Part shown: piece after piece, positions 12,501 to 24,500 of the stretch
How positions within the stretch are numbered: position 1 is the stretch's first letter
Layout of the letters: each line of letters begins with the position of its first letter
NCBI RefSeq assembly: GCF_949628215.1
Contig: NC_134276.1
Location: 32,924,226 to 32,988,225, forward strand
Origin: Phalacrocorax aristotelis
Taxonomy: Eukaryota > Chordata > Aves > Suliformes > Phalacrocoracidae
DNA length: 64,000 bases
Direction: 5' to 3'
Position numbers and translations under genes: made by a program
The notes under the pieces: generated by a model
The model's input: only the letters and a program-made list of their open reading frames with translations
Databases searched by the model: none
What the model was told of the DNA's origin: nothing

Positions 12501-15500
12501 AGCAGACTTGTTTTCTCCTCTTTTCCCATCAATGTGGCTGAAATCACAGCCTGCCTCTCTACTCTCTGGCCAAAAAGGTACCAGCTAACTGCTGCCAGGA
12601 AAACTAGACCCCAACAGCTGGCACTTCCATGGCCAGCTTCAACACCTCGCTGCTGCCACTGCACTGCACACCCACGCTCTCCAGGCTCCCAAAAGTGTCC
12701 CAGATGTGATGATGCATGCATGCTTGTGTGCGGCAGCAACAGCACTCCTTTTTTCTGGAGAGAGTAATACCAGGAGAAAGTGTCCAGTTCTCAGCAGAGT
12801 TACCCCAGTTCTCCCTAAAGACCAGGCAAGCTGAGAGACGACGAACATTTATTCTGTGAAATCGAAAGGTTAAACATTTATTTTGATATACAGTGCTATG
12901 AGTGATGAACACCTATAAATCGGAGCACTTGTTTGAGGCCACAGTTTCCCAGAACTTCAAAAGGTGGACTGCACTGGTGGCTGCCACCGTCCTGCCTCAG
13001 AGAGGAGCTCCCAGCTCAGCCCGTGCGCTCAGCCCGGCACTTCAAGCTTCTCAGTTTAGCCCCAGAGGAATGAGGAACTTTTGTCTACCTTCACTGCTCC
13101 ACCGCGTGGCAACTGTTCTAGCCATGTCTACCTTTCCTTGCAAGAAGCTAGCTCAATCGGTTAGAAGTGCAGAATGCGATGTTTTGCAGATCACAGGTAT
13201 TTTTCCCCCACCATTCAGCAATTACGAATGTCTTTTCTATGATGACATTTATACAGACCGAACGTGACACATCAGTACAACAAATGTGAGATTGGAGCAA
13301 TTTCCCCCCTACACACAAGCTATTAGATGTAGACAGACCGTGGCACATCGAGAGATGGAATACAGACCTGAGGCAATGAGGGAAATCTCACATCTGACTA
13401 TTTAAAACTAACTCTAAGTTGTTCAAGTGATATGGAAATTACAGATTTTTTTCAAAAGGAAATTGCTGAAAGCAGTCTAATAGAAGCTACAACTTCCTAT
13501 AAACTCCTTTCTTACTAATAAGGATGCAGCAGTTGCTGGGGGAGCGTCATTGTAAAGACCTAAAGTAGTCTCAGTGTCTAGCAAAACATTGGCTTGTTAA
13601 AAGAAAAATCATTCACTGTTCCAATGCCATGTACTAAAGAAGTATTCTGATACAGGAATTTTATATCTTTTTTTCTTCACATGCTCATGACACATCAGGA
13701 CAAAACTACACTCCTTAATTTTGCAGCCATGTTCTTCACTGGTACACCAAAGTTTATTCTAGCTCACACAGTAAACAGCTACCGAAAACATCTGTGCCCA
13801 CGCAGAAAAATGGTGCAAGACAGAGCCAGTAAGAGGAGAAATGTACAAAGCTCTGCCTGTGATGTTTTCTGTTTCAAGCAGCAAAGAGGCACTTTGTAGT
13901 CTGATTTTTGTCTTGCATGGAATAAAACTAAGCCAAGTTTCACTGCACAGCTGAGGAGGCGAAGAGCCTGTTCCAGGAATTTGCTGACAAACAACAGCCT
14001 GCTAACTTCCTAAAGCTCAAATGAATTTAACACTAAGCTTGCATTTACCTGTTCTTAAAAAAAAAAAAAAACACAAAAAAAAAAAGCCCCAGAAAACACC
14101 TTGCAACTGGTGCTTAGAACTTTCCTTTAGTCTCACAGCAGCCTATGAAGTACTAGTAGTGGAATAGCTAGAAAATCCAGATGTCCTCCAACTGCTCAGC
14201 CACACTAAATGTCAGTCCAGGTTTCCATGAAGTCCTAACACTGGGTCAAAAATGCCACAAATGCACAACAGAAAGCCATGAATTGGTACAACCTACTGAT
14301 ATATATTTTTTTCCACAGTTTTCAAAGTGGTAATTCTCTACAACAGATTTCATGCCAGATCAGATATAATTTTCTTTCTAAAGCCAAGATAAATGCTATG
14401 ACATGTGGCCCAGCCCACTCAATAGAAATATTATTATGTACTCACACCTAATCTGTATCTAATTTATATTGCCAGGTAATAAAGTAGATACATGTTCAGT
14501 ATGAGTGGACAAGGAGTGAAGGGCTCTCAATGTGTTAAAATCACTGACTTGCTATATAACATAATCAGACAAGGAATTTATTCAGATTAAGAGGCTGCAG
14601 ATCAATCACGCTTCTTTCAGCTGCATGGGAAACAGTCTCAGAGTGCAACTAATCTCTCTGCTGGCCTATCTGCAGTCAAGGGCTCTGCAGAGAAAGAAAA
14701 ATGGTTATGAAGGCCAGTGATCAAACGATTACTTCTACCTACACACAGTTACTTCAGTTAAAACCAGCTGGTACCCTCAAAACCGCGAGCTAAACTCTGT
14801 AGCTCCATGCTAAGGGCATAAATAATCACAGGATGGATTAAATAAAGTCTTACACACTGCAGGCATCTTAATTTGCTTTCTTTTCAGTTTAGCATATTAA
14901 AAGTTTATTTCAGTTTAGCATATTAAAAGTTTATTTCAGTTTAGCATATTAAAAGTTTATTTCAGTTTAGCATATTAAAAGTTTAACTTACGGAGACCAG
15001 TCAGTTTGCAAACTCCTTATATTGCTTGAAATAATGTACGGAAAACAAGAGCAATCAGCTTTTACAGAGCAGAAAGAATTTCCAAAGATCCCACAGCAGG
15101 ATTTTGCAAAATGTACACCCACAGAAAGGCTGACTTGTGGACAGAGTACCTGAAAGACTACTGAACCTTTTCAAGACAAGTGGCCTTTATTCTGGGATAT
15201 GTACCTAAGAACGCTCTTCTCTCCAAAACCCATACAATTTAATCACGAGAAGAAATGTGACATACTAAGTAGCATCACTTCAATACCTCTTCAGACTGCT
15301 GTTTTGTTCTTGCTCCTCCCATCACACAAACGCCCAGGCACCAGTACACAAGGCACCCTGCAGGTAGCGTAGGGCACAAGGGCCCCTGCTCCATGCATCT
15401 TTCAGCTTCTTCACAGCTTCCTACCTGCCTTTAGATCAAACCAGACAAACAGCCCCTATCTGTAACGAACTACCAATTTTCTGTATGAAATTAAATCAGC

Positions 15501-18500
15501 TCTTTCTCTATATAGCAATCCGTATGCAGTATGTACATCAGAAACTGAGTAAGGCTGATGTCAGGTTCTGTGTTTTCATTTTCCTTGGAAGACACAAAGA
15601 AGAAATTTTATAAAGATACCATCTTTCCAAATATAGATCAATGCAGCAGATTAAATGGATTAAAAAAAACCCATCACACAGGGAATAAGAAATTAACAAT
15701 TGTAATGCCTAACACTAAGTGGGTTTCACTTTACCACAAGTACACAACCAATAGTTCTTATAATATTGCCCTATCTTAGCTTTCACTGAAAACACAGAAA
15801 AAAATTATTCCAGTTGCTTTCTGGGTTTGTACTGAAGCGACTCACTTGATTTCTGGTACCTCTTCTTACTGCTCATGCTTCTAAAGTACTCATCACTACA
15901 TTTTTTTTTATTGCCTGTTAAGCAGTCTCTCTGGAATACTTCCTGTGCTAGCATAATACATGCTAAAAGGAAATTAAATAAACCAGGTTTTTTTATTCCA
16001 GCAGAACCGATTGCTCTCTCTCCCTCAAAGGAAGGATAAATTCAGCCTCATTATCCTAACTAGTGAAGATAAAAAGTACAGATGCTATACACTCTCATGC
16101 CCCTGAGTGTGTTGAAGTCCTTAGAAACAAGGATGTTTGTTTCCAAGTTCAGGTCTGAAGGAATTCAAAGGATAAAATCCTGCACATCCCTTGCTATGGT
16201 CTACCAATGTTAGCAGCTTTGTAACTTTTAAAAAATTTTATTATACAAGACGACAGCCAAATTATAAATTCAGACCATGTGTATGAAGGATTACATTAAC
16301 ACTTACTTGGAAGAGCAATATTTAAGCATTCCTCTCGGTCTAGTTTTCTCATTAGACAAGGCAGCACCCTGTGCTCACAGAGCAGCACCAACTAGAAGCA
16401 CAAATGTGCCTAAAAATTCCTGGCTTGCTTCAGGAACCACCAAACTGTTTCAGACTAAAGGACAAGTAAGTTCAGTGTCCTGCCCCCAAATGCTGCCAAC
16501 AGCAGTACTTACGGAAGAGCAGGAGAACATAAGAAAAGGTATTTTCCCAGCATGCTGTTCTAGTTACTGTGATCTTTGATGCAGCAGCCTTGAGGTATGG
16601 AAGCATATTCATTTTTAATATCTCAATCTAATTTTCTTGCCTGAATTTGTCTAATGACTTTTGGAGCTTCCGTGAAGTTTGGACATTCTCAACTTCCTAT
16701 TGCAACAAGTTCCAAAACTTAACTACATCTTGTGCAAAACGGTACCTGCTTTGTTTGCTCTGAGCCCCACCACATGAATTTAATTTGACACACCCTTAAT
16801 TCTTCTGTTCGAACTGACTCTTACCTACTCCCTTCTTCCCTATCCACGTGTGGTGTTACTCATTACTTTACAGACCTCTATCATATTTCCAAATCAATCA
16901 TCTTGCCAGCCTGAAAGGTAACAATGTATTTAGGAGTTTCCTCCACAGCCACCATTCCTTGTTCCCCAGGTGCCCTTCTCTGTACTGTTTTTAGGTCTAC
17001 TGTATACCTTCCACAATGGAGGATGAGACCACAGTATTCACGATACAGGTAAGATGATGGCATAATAATATTTTATCTTTTGTTCTCTGTATCTCTTGTA
17101 ATCATACCCAATGTTGAATCTGCTCCTTTGACATTACATTCTCACAGTTATCCACATCCACTGTGAAACTAAACCTCCTTTCTAGTGACACAACCAGCAG
17201 AGACCAAATCGCTGTGTAAATATTAGGATGGTTTCTCCCTGTGCACATTCGATCAGATTTTTTAACTCTGAATTTCATCTGGCATTTTGTCAACCTGTCA
17301 CTGAGTATCCTGATACGCTTCTGCAGCTTCCTGCTGTCAACTTTCATTTTTACTGTCCTGGATAAACTATTACAACTAGAGCACTAGACATTCTCAGTAA
17401 GGTTTCATGAAACCAGACCTTCTGGTGTGAGTAAGAAAGAGGAAGCCAGATGCAGCAACCTACCCACCACCAGATGTGCTGTGCAGAATATCTGAAATCC
17501 CCCACCATTATCAAGTGCCACAGTAAGAGGCTTCGTTTAGTTGAAGTATGATGGTGTCACACCCCCTCACCACACAGAACCAGGATTTGGGTACTCCCCT
17601 GTCCCCACAGGTTTTCAAGTTGATGATCTTGTTGTAAAGGGCCTCAGGCAAGAATGTACTCAAGGACATAATCTTAGCAAGCGTGATCAGGGACATCCTG
17701 GAGGGATGCAAACAACCTAGCAGCAGGCACCAGTCGAAACCAAGACAAAAGGAATTAAGGACATCTCCCTCCAGATAGAGTCCGAACACCAGCTGAAACC
17801 AACACACCTTGCAATACACTGTGGCAAGATTCCTCGATTGGCCAACTCACGACCATATGTGGAAGAAGGACTCGGTGTTCATGGAAAGGACACAAAACAC
17901 ACCCCTTCAACAAACTACTAGGGACCACTGGAGACCACCTGATACTTCTTCAGGGACTCCTAAGGGACTTAAAATGCACAGGTAATTAAGATGCAAGTAT
18001 TATAATTAGATCCAGGAAATCTAATGAATAAGTATCCAACTGAGCAATATAAGCTTTGTCTAACACTTGCGGTATGCATGCTAGGAGGAATTATCCCCCG
18101 TGCATCCAGCGCCATAATAAAGAACAGCTGCTTCTTAATACTACACTGGTGTTAAGGAGCTTTATTCCCGATTTCGGAGACACTCTGAGCCTGATCTCTC
18201 TCCCCAGAGAAGGAAAAGGAGGCCGCTCCTGTTTCGCCCCAGACTGAACAGACAGAGATGTAGAAAAACGGAGACACATCCACAGGGGACTAGAAGGGGG
18301 CCGGGGCACATATTCCCCCTCTGGCTTTAAGCCTCCACTTTCCTCTTCCCTGTTGCCAGCAGAAGTTTCCAAGCCACCTCGACAGAAAGACCCTCCACAG
18401 AACAGCGCCGTAGGCGGCGGCTGCGGCCTGGTCAGAGGAGCAGCAGACGTGAGCACGGCCCTGCAGCAAACGGGTGCTTGGGTCTGATTTGATGCTCTTT

Positions 18501-18706
18501 GCAGCTTTTCACAGCGCCTTCGCTGCAGCCGTGCTCTTCTAGCACTGAGGTGAGCTGTAGCGACAAGACACGGGAGCTCGGGCCTCCCCGCCGACCCTCC
18601 GCCATGGGCCGGGCCCGGGGCCGCGCCGGCGGCTTCTTACCTTCACTAGCCACATGCCCGTGTTCTGCTTGGCGCCGGTGAGGTCCAGCTCGCCCTTCTC
18701 ACTCAT
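9395..18706 (-). CDS. GTF2F2: General transcription factor IIF subunit 2 (RAP30), 5' four coding exons, partial
   Basis: Beta subunit of TFIIF. It pairs with GTF2F1 (RAP74), binds RNA polymerase II and brings it to the promoter in the nucleus. Coding exons on the minus strand are 18641-18706, 11476-11549, 10985-11003 and 9395-9539; every intron has GT-AG ends and the phases agree (0, 2, 0, then 1 at the last donor). Joined, they give 101 codons plus one base. The protein starts MSEKGELDLTGAKQNTG and contains VPKYLSQQW, GEVGKLRIAK, QGRTEVSFTLNEEL and GGKPTSVSAPREHPF, all close to the vertebrate RAP30 N-terminal dimerisation domain as I know it. The family is about 249 residues, so roughly 60% (rest of the dimerisation domain, linker, C-terminal winged helix) lies beyond position 1. 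The ATG has G at -3 and sits in a CpG island. Identification is very secure; only completeness is lacking. Confidence 0.97.
9540..10984 (-). other. GTF2F2: GTF2F2 intron 3
   Basis: A GT-AG intron of 1445 bp. I see no repeat family or RNA gene in it. The plus-strand open frame at 10394-10771 has no recognisable product. Confidence 0.85.
10985..11003 (-). CDS. GTF2F2: GTF2F2 coding exon 3, 19-nt microexon
   Basis: Only 19 bases between a TTTTGCAG acceptor and a GTAAGTAA donor. The first base completes the lysine codon opened by exon 2; the other 18 encode NQGRTE, ending in phase 0. Without it the frame from exon 2 to exon 4 is broken and the conserved QGRTEVSF stretch is lost, so it must be constitutive for a functional product. 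Confidence 0.94.
11004..11475 (-). other. GTF2F2: GTF2F2 intron 2
   Basis: A GT-AG intron of 472 bp between exon 2 and the microexon. It is AT-rich with a short T-run at 11127-11137. Nothing else is recognisable. Confidence 0.88.
11476..11549 (-). CDS. GTF2F2: GTF2F2 coding exon 2
   Basis: Seventy-four bases after a TTTTTTAG acceptor (AG at 11551-11550) and before a GTAAGCC donor. It encodes VPKYLSQQWNKASGRGEVGK and LRIA, then the first two bases of a lysine codon (phase 2). The match to RAP30 is almost residue for residue. Confidence 0.96.
14885..14985. repeat. 26-bp tandem repeat, 3.9 copies
   Basis: The unit cagtttagcatattaaaag plus tttattt starts at 14885, 14911, 14937 and 14963, a constant 26-bp step, and the fourth copy stops after gttta. 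I see no difference between copies, so the array is young or homogenised and could vary in length between individuals. It lies in GTF2F2 intron 1. Confidence 0.95.
16640..17370 (-). mobile_element. Ancient CR1-type LINE fragment
   Basis: Read on the plus strand this stretch keeps the phrase order of the reverse complement of old amniote CR1 elements: ttgcaacaagttccaaaact, then catatttccaaatcaatcat, then ggtgcccttctctgtact, then gaatttcatctggcattttg followed by ctgtcactgagtatcc. It is clearly more diverged than the avian CR1 copies elsewhere and has lost any open frame. The ends are approximate. Assignment comes from memory of consensus phrases, not an alignment. Confidence 0.6.
17815..18181 (+). 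mobile_element. LTR of an endogenous retrovirus (start uncertain)
   Basis: A TATA-like tataag at 18048-18053 is followed 63 bp later by aataaa at 18116-18121. Then comes a U5-like tail with ctggtgttaaggagctttat and a CA end at ttcggagaca (18181). That spacing and the CA terminus are typical of avian ERV LTRs. A TG start at 17820 (tgtggcaag) is possible, but I found no matching target duplication, so the LTR could begin further upstream, up to about 17430. It is plus-oriented inside minus-strand GTF2F2 intron 1, about 460 bp from the exon 1 donor. No viral coding sequence adjoins it. Confidence 0.5.
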
Positions 18707-18960
18707 GGCGGTGCAGGTGGCCGGGCCGGCGCGGAGGACGGCGAGAGCGGTCGGTGCACGCCGACAGCGCTTCCTGCTCCCGCGGTCGCTGTACCCGCCC
18801 GGACCCGCACGCCAGCGCACCGCCGGCAGACGGTGGCCCGCGACGGACAAACTTCCTCCGATGAGAGCATGGCGGCGGAGAGGCGGGGCGGCGGGCACTC
18901 GTCGCTCTGGGGACGCGGGTTCGAGTCCCCGTCTCGGCAAGGCAGCGGGTGGGGCGGGGT
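18390..18960 (-). promoter_or_regulatory. GTF2F2: CpG-island promoter of GTF2F2
   Basis: A strongly GC- and CpG-rich block covers exon 1 and the DNA upstream of the ATG at 18706, in contrast to the AT-rich flanks. No TATA box is evident near the start. On the plus strand, agcatggcggcggag (about 18867) resembles a YY1 site. This is the usual architecture of a broad housekeeping promoter. The transcription start is not visible from sequence. Confidence 0.85.
18641..18706 (-). CDS. GTF2F2: GTF2F2 coding exon 1
   Basis: Sixty-six bases, 22 codons, from the ATG at 18706 to a GTAAGAAG donor whose GT is at 18640-18639. It encodes MSEKGELDLTGAKQNTGMWL followed by VK and ends in phase 0. Human RAP30 begins almost identically, which fixes the start codon. 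Confidence 0.97.
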
Positions 18961-19180
18961 CCTCGGCGTGGCAGCCACAAGAAGGTATTCTCTCCCTGGA
19001 CGAGAAGGGTTATCCCGGCATGCGGGAGAACAGCAGCCACATGCAAAATGATCTAGAGAAACTGCAGGAGCAGCCTGGAGAAAGGAGACACTGCTATGAC
19101 AGTGCTCTCCTGTGTGGGCAGGGAATGGTGGGCTGGGGAGCAGCTCCTGGGAAAGGGGTCAAAGCAGCACAAAGTGCCTG

Positions 19181-19705
19181 AATCATATAATCATAGAATC
19201 ATTAAGGTCAGAAAAGACCTCTAAGATCATCAAGTCCAACCGTCAACCCAACACTACCATGTCCCCTAAACCATGCCCTGAAGTGCCACGTCTACATGCT
19301 TTTTGAACACCTCCAGGGATGGTGACTCCACCACCTCTCTGGGCAGCCTGTTCCAGTGCCTGACCGCTCTTTCAGTAAAGAAATTTTTCCCGATATTCAA
19401 CCTAAATCTCACCTGGGGCAACTTGAGGCCATTTCCTCTTGTCCTATCATTTGTTACCTGGGAGAAGAGATCAACACCCACCTCACTAAAACCTCCTTTC
19501 AGGTAGTCATAGAGAGCAATAAGTTCTCCCCCCAGCCTCCTCTTCTCCAGACTAAACAACCCCAGCTCCCTCAGCCACTCCTCATCAGACTTGTTCTCCA
19601 GACCCTTCACCAGTTTTGTTGCCCTTCTCTGGACACACTCCATCACTTCAGTGTCCTTGTTGTAGTGATGGGCCCAAAACTGAGTACAGTATTTGAGGTG
19701 CAGAG
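19181..19705 (-). mobile_element. CR1 LINE 3' fragment with partly open ORF2 C-terminus
   Basis: It starts on the plus strand with tcatagaatcattaaggtc (the reverse complement of the CR1 3' end) and runs back into the end of ORF2. On the minus strand the C-terminal ORF2 phrases [34 protein letters not shown] and [20 protein letters not shown] are readable without a stop, so this copy is fairly young. The insertion is 5'-truncated, as CR1 normally is. It lies about 480 bp upstream of the GTF2F2 ATG on the far side of the CpG island. Confidence 0.95.
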
Positions 19706-19899
19706 AAAAAAAAGAGCAGGTAAATAGTTTACCATATAAAAAAAGTGAAGAATTAGGCTTAGCTTTCTGCAAAGGGAACTCGTGGTGAAGTGTTGGAATG
19801 GGCTGTCCAAAGATGGGATGGCATTTCATACACTGAAAACGTCTTATGTCAGGAGAGAGCAAGTGTCTACCAGTTGTGCTTTGAGATAGGGGTACTGCT

Positions 19900-20300
19900 T
19901 AGATAACCTCTCTAAGTACTTGTTTGTTGCAGTTTAAACTTATTATTTCATTCTATCCATTGTGGACATGGAAAGATTTTATTACCTTTCTCTCTGCCAT
20001 TTTACTTTATCCCTTCACTGAAATGTATCCCTTTGGTTTGTTTCCACTTATACTAAACAACCTCAGTTCATTCAATTTTGTCTCATAGGTGATATTTTCT
20101 AGACCTCTGGTCACGCCCTCTGAATTCTCCCCAGTATGGTTTTACATCCTCCTTGAAGTATGGCTGCACAGCACTGAAGGTCATCCTCCATCTGAGTCTG
20201 CACCAGCAGCAAGCAGAGAATATTTCTGGTACGATATGCAAGACGTTGCTCATCTGGCTTGCAGAAAATTATCTCAGTATTACATCTCAGATATGACAGT
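19900..20300 (-). mobile_element. Old CR1-like LINE fragment
   Basis: Plus-strand phrases such as ctaaacaacctcagttcatt, tctcataggtgatattttct and agacctctggtcac keep the order of the reverse complement of old CR1 elements (stalked region of the ORF2 C-terminus), but with heavy divergence. The ends are approximate and there is no open frame. Assigned from remembered consensus phrases only. Confidence 0.5.
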
Positions 20301-21046
20301 CTGTCTTTCTAATTATAGGCGAGCATCTAGGTAATCAAGGAGGGCAATGCTTTTATGCATATCTGAAGCAACAACAGCTAACAATGAACTATTCTGATTA
20401 GGATTAATTACATTTAAAAATTACTTTTGTTTTTGCATTGGAACAGTAATTGTCTGCAGAACTCAGCTGGGAGGGTGGATGAAGCTTATGCTGTTAGTCA
20501 GCTTCCACTAAAAATTCAGATTTCTTTAAGACAACCTTTCACAGACACACCAGAAGCATGTCCTCAAATTCTAACAAAATTGGAAGCAGATGCATCTCAA
20601 CAGCAGTAAAAACAGCCACCATTCCTAGGACTGTGCAATGCCCAAATATCATAAGTCTAAGACTAAGACTCTAAGACAGGTTTTATTCACCTGGAAAACA
20701 AACACCATCACTTTAGAGTTTGCTTTTGGGTCCTACTGTGCTGATTCTTTGTGCTGTACATAGGACAGTGTGTTCCTGGGGTCTCTTTGAGAACAAGCCA
20801 GTGAATTACCTCTAAGAAAAACCCAGAGGCACAACTGGATATCCAAGAAGGTATGGATGCTGCCGTATCCGACCTCGCTCTCTGTACCCAGCACAGTCCT
20901 CCAGTGTAACTCCAAGAAACACTGTATCCTTGACCACAGCCAAAAGCTCTCAGGCCATTTTTCAGGATACGTGCTGTTCCCCACCCTGCTATAAACAACT
21001 TGGTGATGAGTCTGGCAGATATGAGGACCTCAGTCATATGATTTTC

Positions 21047-21565
21047 CTAGAATCACAGAATAGTTTGAGATGGAAGGGACCTTTAAAGGTCATCTAGGCC
21101 AACCCCCCTGCAGTGAGCAGGGACATCTTTCACTAGATCAGGTTGTTCAAAGACCCATCCAACATGGACTTTAACACTTCCAATGATGGGGCATCCACAA
21201 GTTCTCTGGGCAACCATGGCCAGTGTCTCACCACCCTCATTGTAAAGAATTTCTTCCTTATGCCCAATTGAAACCTACCCTCTTTCAGGTTAAAGCTGTC
21301 ACCCCTTGTCCTATCATTACATGCCCTTGTAAAAAGTCTTGTAGGCTCCCTTCAGGTATCAGAAGGCTGCTATAAGGTCTCCCCCGAGCCTTCTCTTCTC
21401 CAGGCTGAACAACCCCAACTCTCTCAGCCTGTCTTCGTAGGAGAGGTGTTCCATCCCTCTGACCATCTTCGTGACCGTCCTCTGGACCTGCTCCAACAGG
21501 TCCATGTCCTTCATATGTTGGGGGACCCCGGAACTGGATGTGGTACTCCAGGCACAGCCTCAAAT
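21047..21565 (-). mobile_element. CR1 LINE 3' fragment
   Basis: On the plus strand it begins tagaatcacagaatagtttg, then ggaagggacctttaaaggtc, and extends through cttctctccaggctgaacaa to tgtggtactccaggcacagc: the reverse complement of the last 500 bp or so of CR1. The wording differs from the copy at 19181, with the cactagatcaggttgttcaaa variant in the 3' UTR, so it belongs to another CR1 subfamily. Confidence 0.93.
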
Positions 21566-24500
21566 TTTTCTCTATCATAAACATTGAATTAATGAAAAAG
21601 TTGTCCCTCTGCCACCACTCCCAGCTTAGTCTGTGTGCTCGGATCACACCTTCCACCACTGTTAAAAAAGAAAAAAGTAGTGGAATGGTTGTTTCTAACA
21701 GGAGTGACATTTTCAGCAAGGCAGCTGCGTGGTGGGTTTGGACAAGCCTGTGCTCCAACGGTAGGAGAGGAGCTCTGCTTGCAAGTGGCCTGGCTGCAGA
21801 TGACAGCAGCATGGCTGACCACCTTGGGACTCCTTAGAGAAGGAATCCATGAGGAGCCACTACACTTGCTCCAGGCGTAATTGACAATAGCAAAACCTCT
21901 GTAAAAGCCTGGCAATTGGGGTGGCTCAGCTGGCAATCCGGAGGGGAAGGCGGACAGGCAGAGATCTCTCCTGACTCCCTCCAGGCAGCCTCTCCAGACC
22001 TGTTTCCATGGAAACAGAATTTAAAGGGACAACAAGCAGGAAAAGAGCGCGTTTTCATTAATTCCTCATTTAAAATCTCAACCTTCTGTTTGCCAGGGAC
22101 ACATTTAGCGCCACGGAGGAGTATCTGGGGGCCAGCTGCTGAGCAGCAGAGCTGTATGTTAGTCATTCATTTTCTTCTTGCTTGCACAGAAACAGGTGTT
22201 GTGCCTGAGGAGATAGGTGGCCAAATTCAGACTTGCACAACCTTTCTCTCTCCCCGCCCCATCGAACTAGGTGAGATGAAGAGTCTGCAGTGTCATTGGC
22301 AGCCACACACAGTTTCTTTTCACTGGTTTTAGGAATGGGTTAATTGCTGCAGCCTGATGGTGCTGGTTGAAAACCAGCACAACAGAAGATGCAAAAGTCC
22401 TGATGCTATCCTGCTGAAGCTGACGGGAGTTTTGCTATTGGGAACTCATGTGCTTCCCTCAAAGCTCAGTGAGGATAAGCGGATATGTGCTCCTGGGAGC
22501 TGGTAGTGGTCCCACCCAAGATGTTAGTGGCGGACACCATTGGACAGGTTTCACTGAAAGCACTTCTCAGGAATCAAATGGAGTTTTTAGCGGGAAAAGA
22601 CCTACTGGCAAAGTGAATTGCACATGAGAGTGCTTGAACTGCTCAGCTGTGTCCTCTGTGGGGAAAACCTGCTTTATTGTTGAGTGGCACTAAAGCACCT
22701 GGGAAGGCTCTTCAGCTCCTGACATCGTGTGCACATCTCCCCAGGGATGCCCTGGGGGACAGCACTCATGCATGTTCTGGTCACTGCTTTGTGACTCACT
22801 GGTTCCCACTGGAGGGAAGGAGACCCAGACACGCAGGCAAAGAGCTGGCAGCGAGCCTGGAGGCCACATGCTTTCTTTTCCTGAGCCTCGCTAATTGCAC
22901 CAAATGGAAGAACCCCCACAAGAAAACTCTTGAAGATGTCAGGATTCCTTTGCCCCAGCCTCACCAATTTTAGTTGCAAGATGATTCAACATAGTTCTTA
23001 TTCCCTGCCTGGCAGGTAGAAGTCATGGGATAATATTGTTTTAGAAACATTGGAGGCCTTGATGAAAACTACGTTTTTTTCTATATTTTTCCTGGTGCAG
23101 AGAAACCGCTGGGGAAGTGAAGCAGGCTGTGTAGAAAGGAAATAAATTAGAGCACATGATAATTAGTGTATTATGAGTTAATACAACACAGAGATCTATA
23201 TTGGTCTCTGTGCAGATGTCCCCAAACCTTCTAGTTTGGGTAAAGTAGCAGATGACAAACAGTTTTCATACACTAGATCAAACAAATCAGCTATAATCAC
23301 ACTAAATGGCAAGCACTGCATTATATTAAGCAGGTGGATCCCAACTTGTGTTTCAGTTTGTAAGCAAGGCAGAGTGCGTGCGTGGAATTTTAACAAGAAC
23401 AAAATTTCTCTACTTGAGGTGCATGACAACAGAGAAGAAGATCATTGCTTTGAGTGAAAGGAAACCAGAGTCACAGCCATCTCTTGCTCCATTTCACTGC
23501 CCTGCCAGCAATGAGTTTGCAGATCCCCTGCCTTTATTACTTTCTGCGTGGTGGATGAGGAGGAGAAGTGTGTATCTGGCACAAGGCAGCTCCTGGCTAT
23601 AGTCCTGTGAAATCATATTAAGCACATGAAGGCCCCTTCCTACCTGAACTGCTGCAGTGACTTTGCTGCTCTGGGACTCATGCTCCAGATGTGCCACAGG
23701 GGTCCAACCATGGGCTTTCCCTGCAAGATAAACCATAACACTGGGCCACATGCTCCCCTTCCCGTGAAAGGCATTGGAGCATGGCTAGCAAGCTCCCATC
23801 CCATCACTATGCTTGTGTGGCTGGGGACACATAGGGGTGGGAAGAGTTTAGGAGAGGCCATGAGGCTGCCCAGGTCGTGCTGGCCACCTGGCTGACTGGG
23901 GAGCTGGGCAGCCCTAAAAGCCAGAGGACACAACTTCCTTCCTGTGGCCAGATGTGGCTTGGCCATATCACAGCCCAGAGGCTTGGATATTTAAGACCAG
24001 AATATTCACTTCATGCAGCTAGAAGACCTCATTTGGGTGATTTCTCACTCCTCCTCACAGTGGGTCTCCTCAGGGATGGCTGGAGCACCCTTCTTTTCTG
24101 GCTGCTGGTGCTGAGTGTGTTGCAGGACTACCACCTCCTTGAGTCACACTTCACATTTGATAGGAGCTCTTGGCATCTGCAAGTGATTCCTGGTAGGTTT
24201 GGGATGTTTCCTCATCTCTTGGTTCCCAGGTTTCCTGAAGGCATTTCACTGGGAAACAGTGATGCCCCAGAAACCTGGTGTCACCGCTCCTCTTCTCTGT
24301 AGACGGGGTGACATCCCCAGTCTGTTTTCTAGCATTTCCATGTGCTGGAGGAGCTGAGTGCTGCCGGAATCTGGATGCTTCCTGAGTTCAGCTGTGTCCA
24401 TAGGGGCTGTGCTGGGCCTCCGTAGGTTCAAAACATTTGGGGCTGGGGCTAGAGCTGAGATCTGCTGCTGGGCACAAAGGGAAGCTCCTGCAGAAGCTGA

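Larger units (their letters stand above)
11550..18640 (-). other. GTF2F2: GTF2F2 intron 1
   Basis: A GT-AG intron of 7091 bp. It contains a 26-bp tandem repeat (14885-14985), an ancient CR1 copy (about 16640-17370) and an LTR (about 17815-18181). Poly-A runs occur near 11910 and 14059-14085. The stretch 11980-13270 is somewhat GC-richer, with several overlapping short open frames on both strands but none I can identify. Confidence 0.85.

Noticed and set aside
19266-19862. 198-codon minus-strand open frame as a host gene
   Set aside because: Its C-terminal two thirds is the end of CR1 ORF2 ([21 protein letters not shown]); it is part of a truncated LINE.
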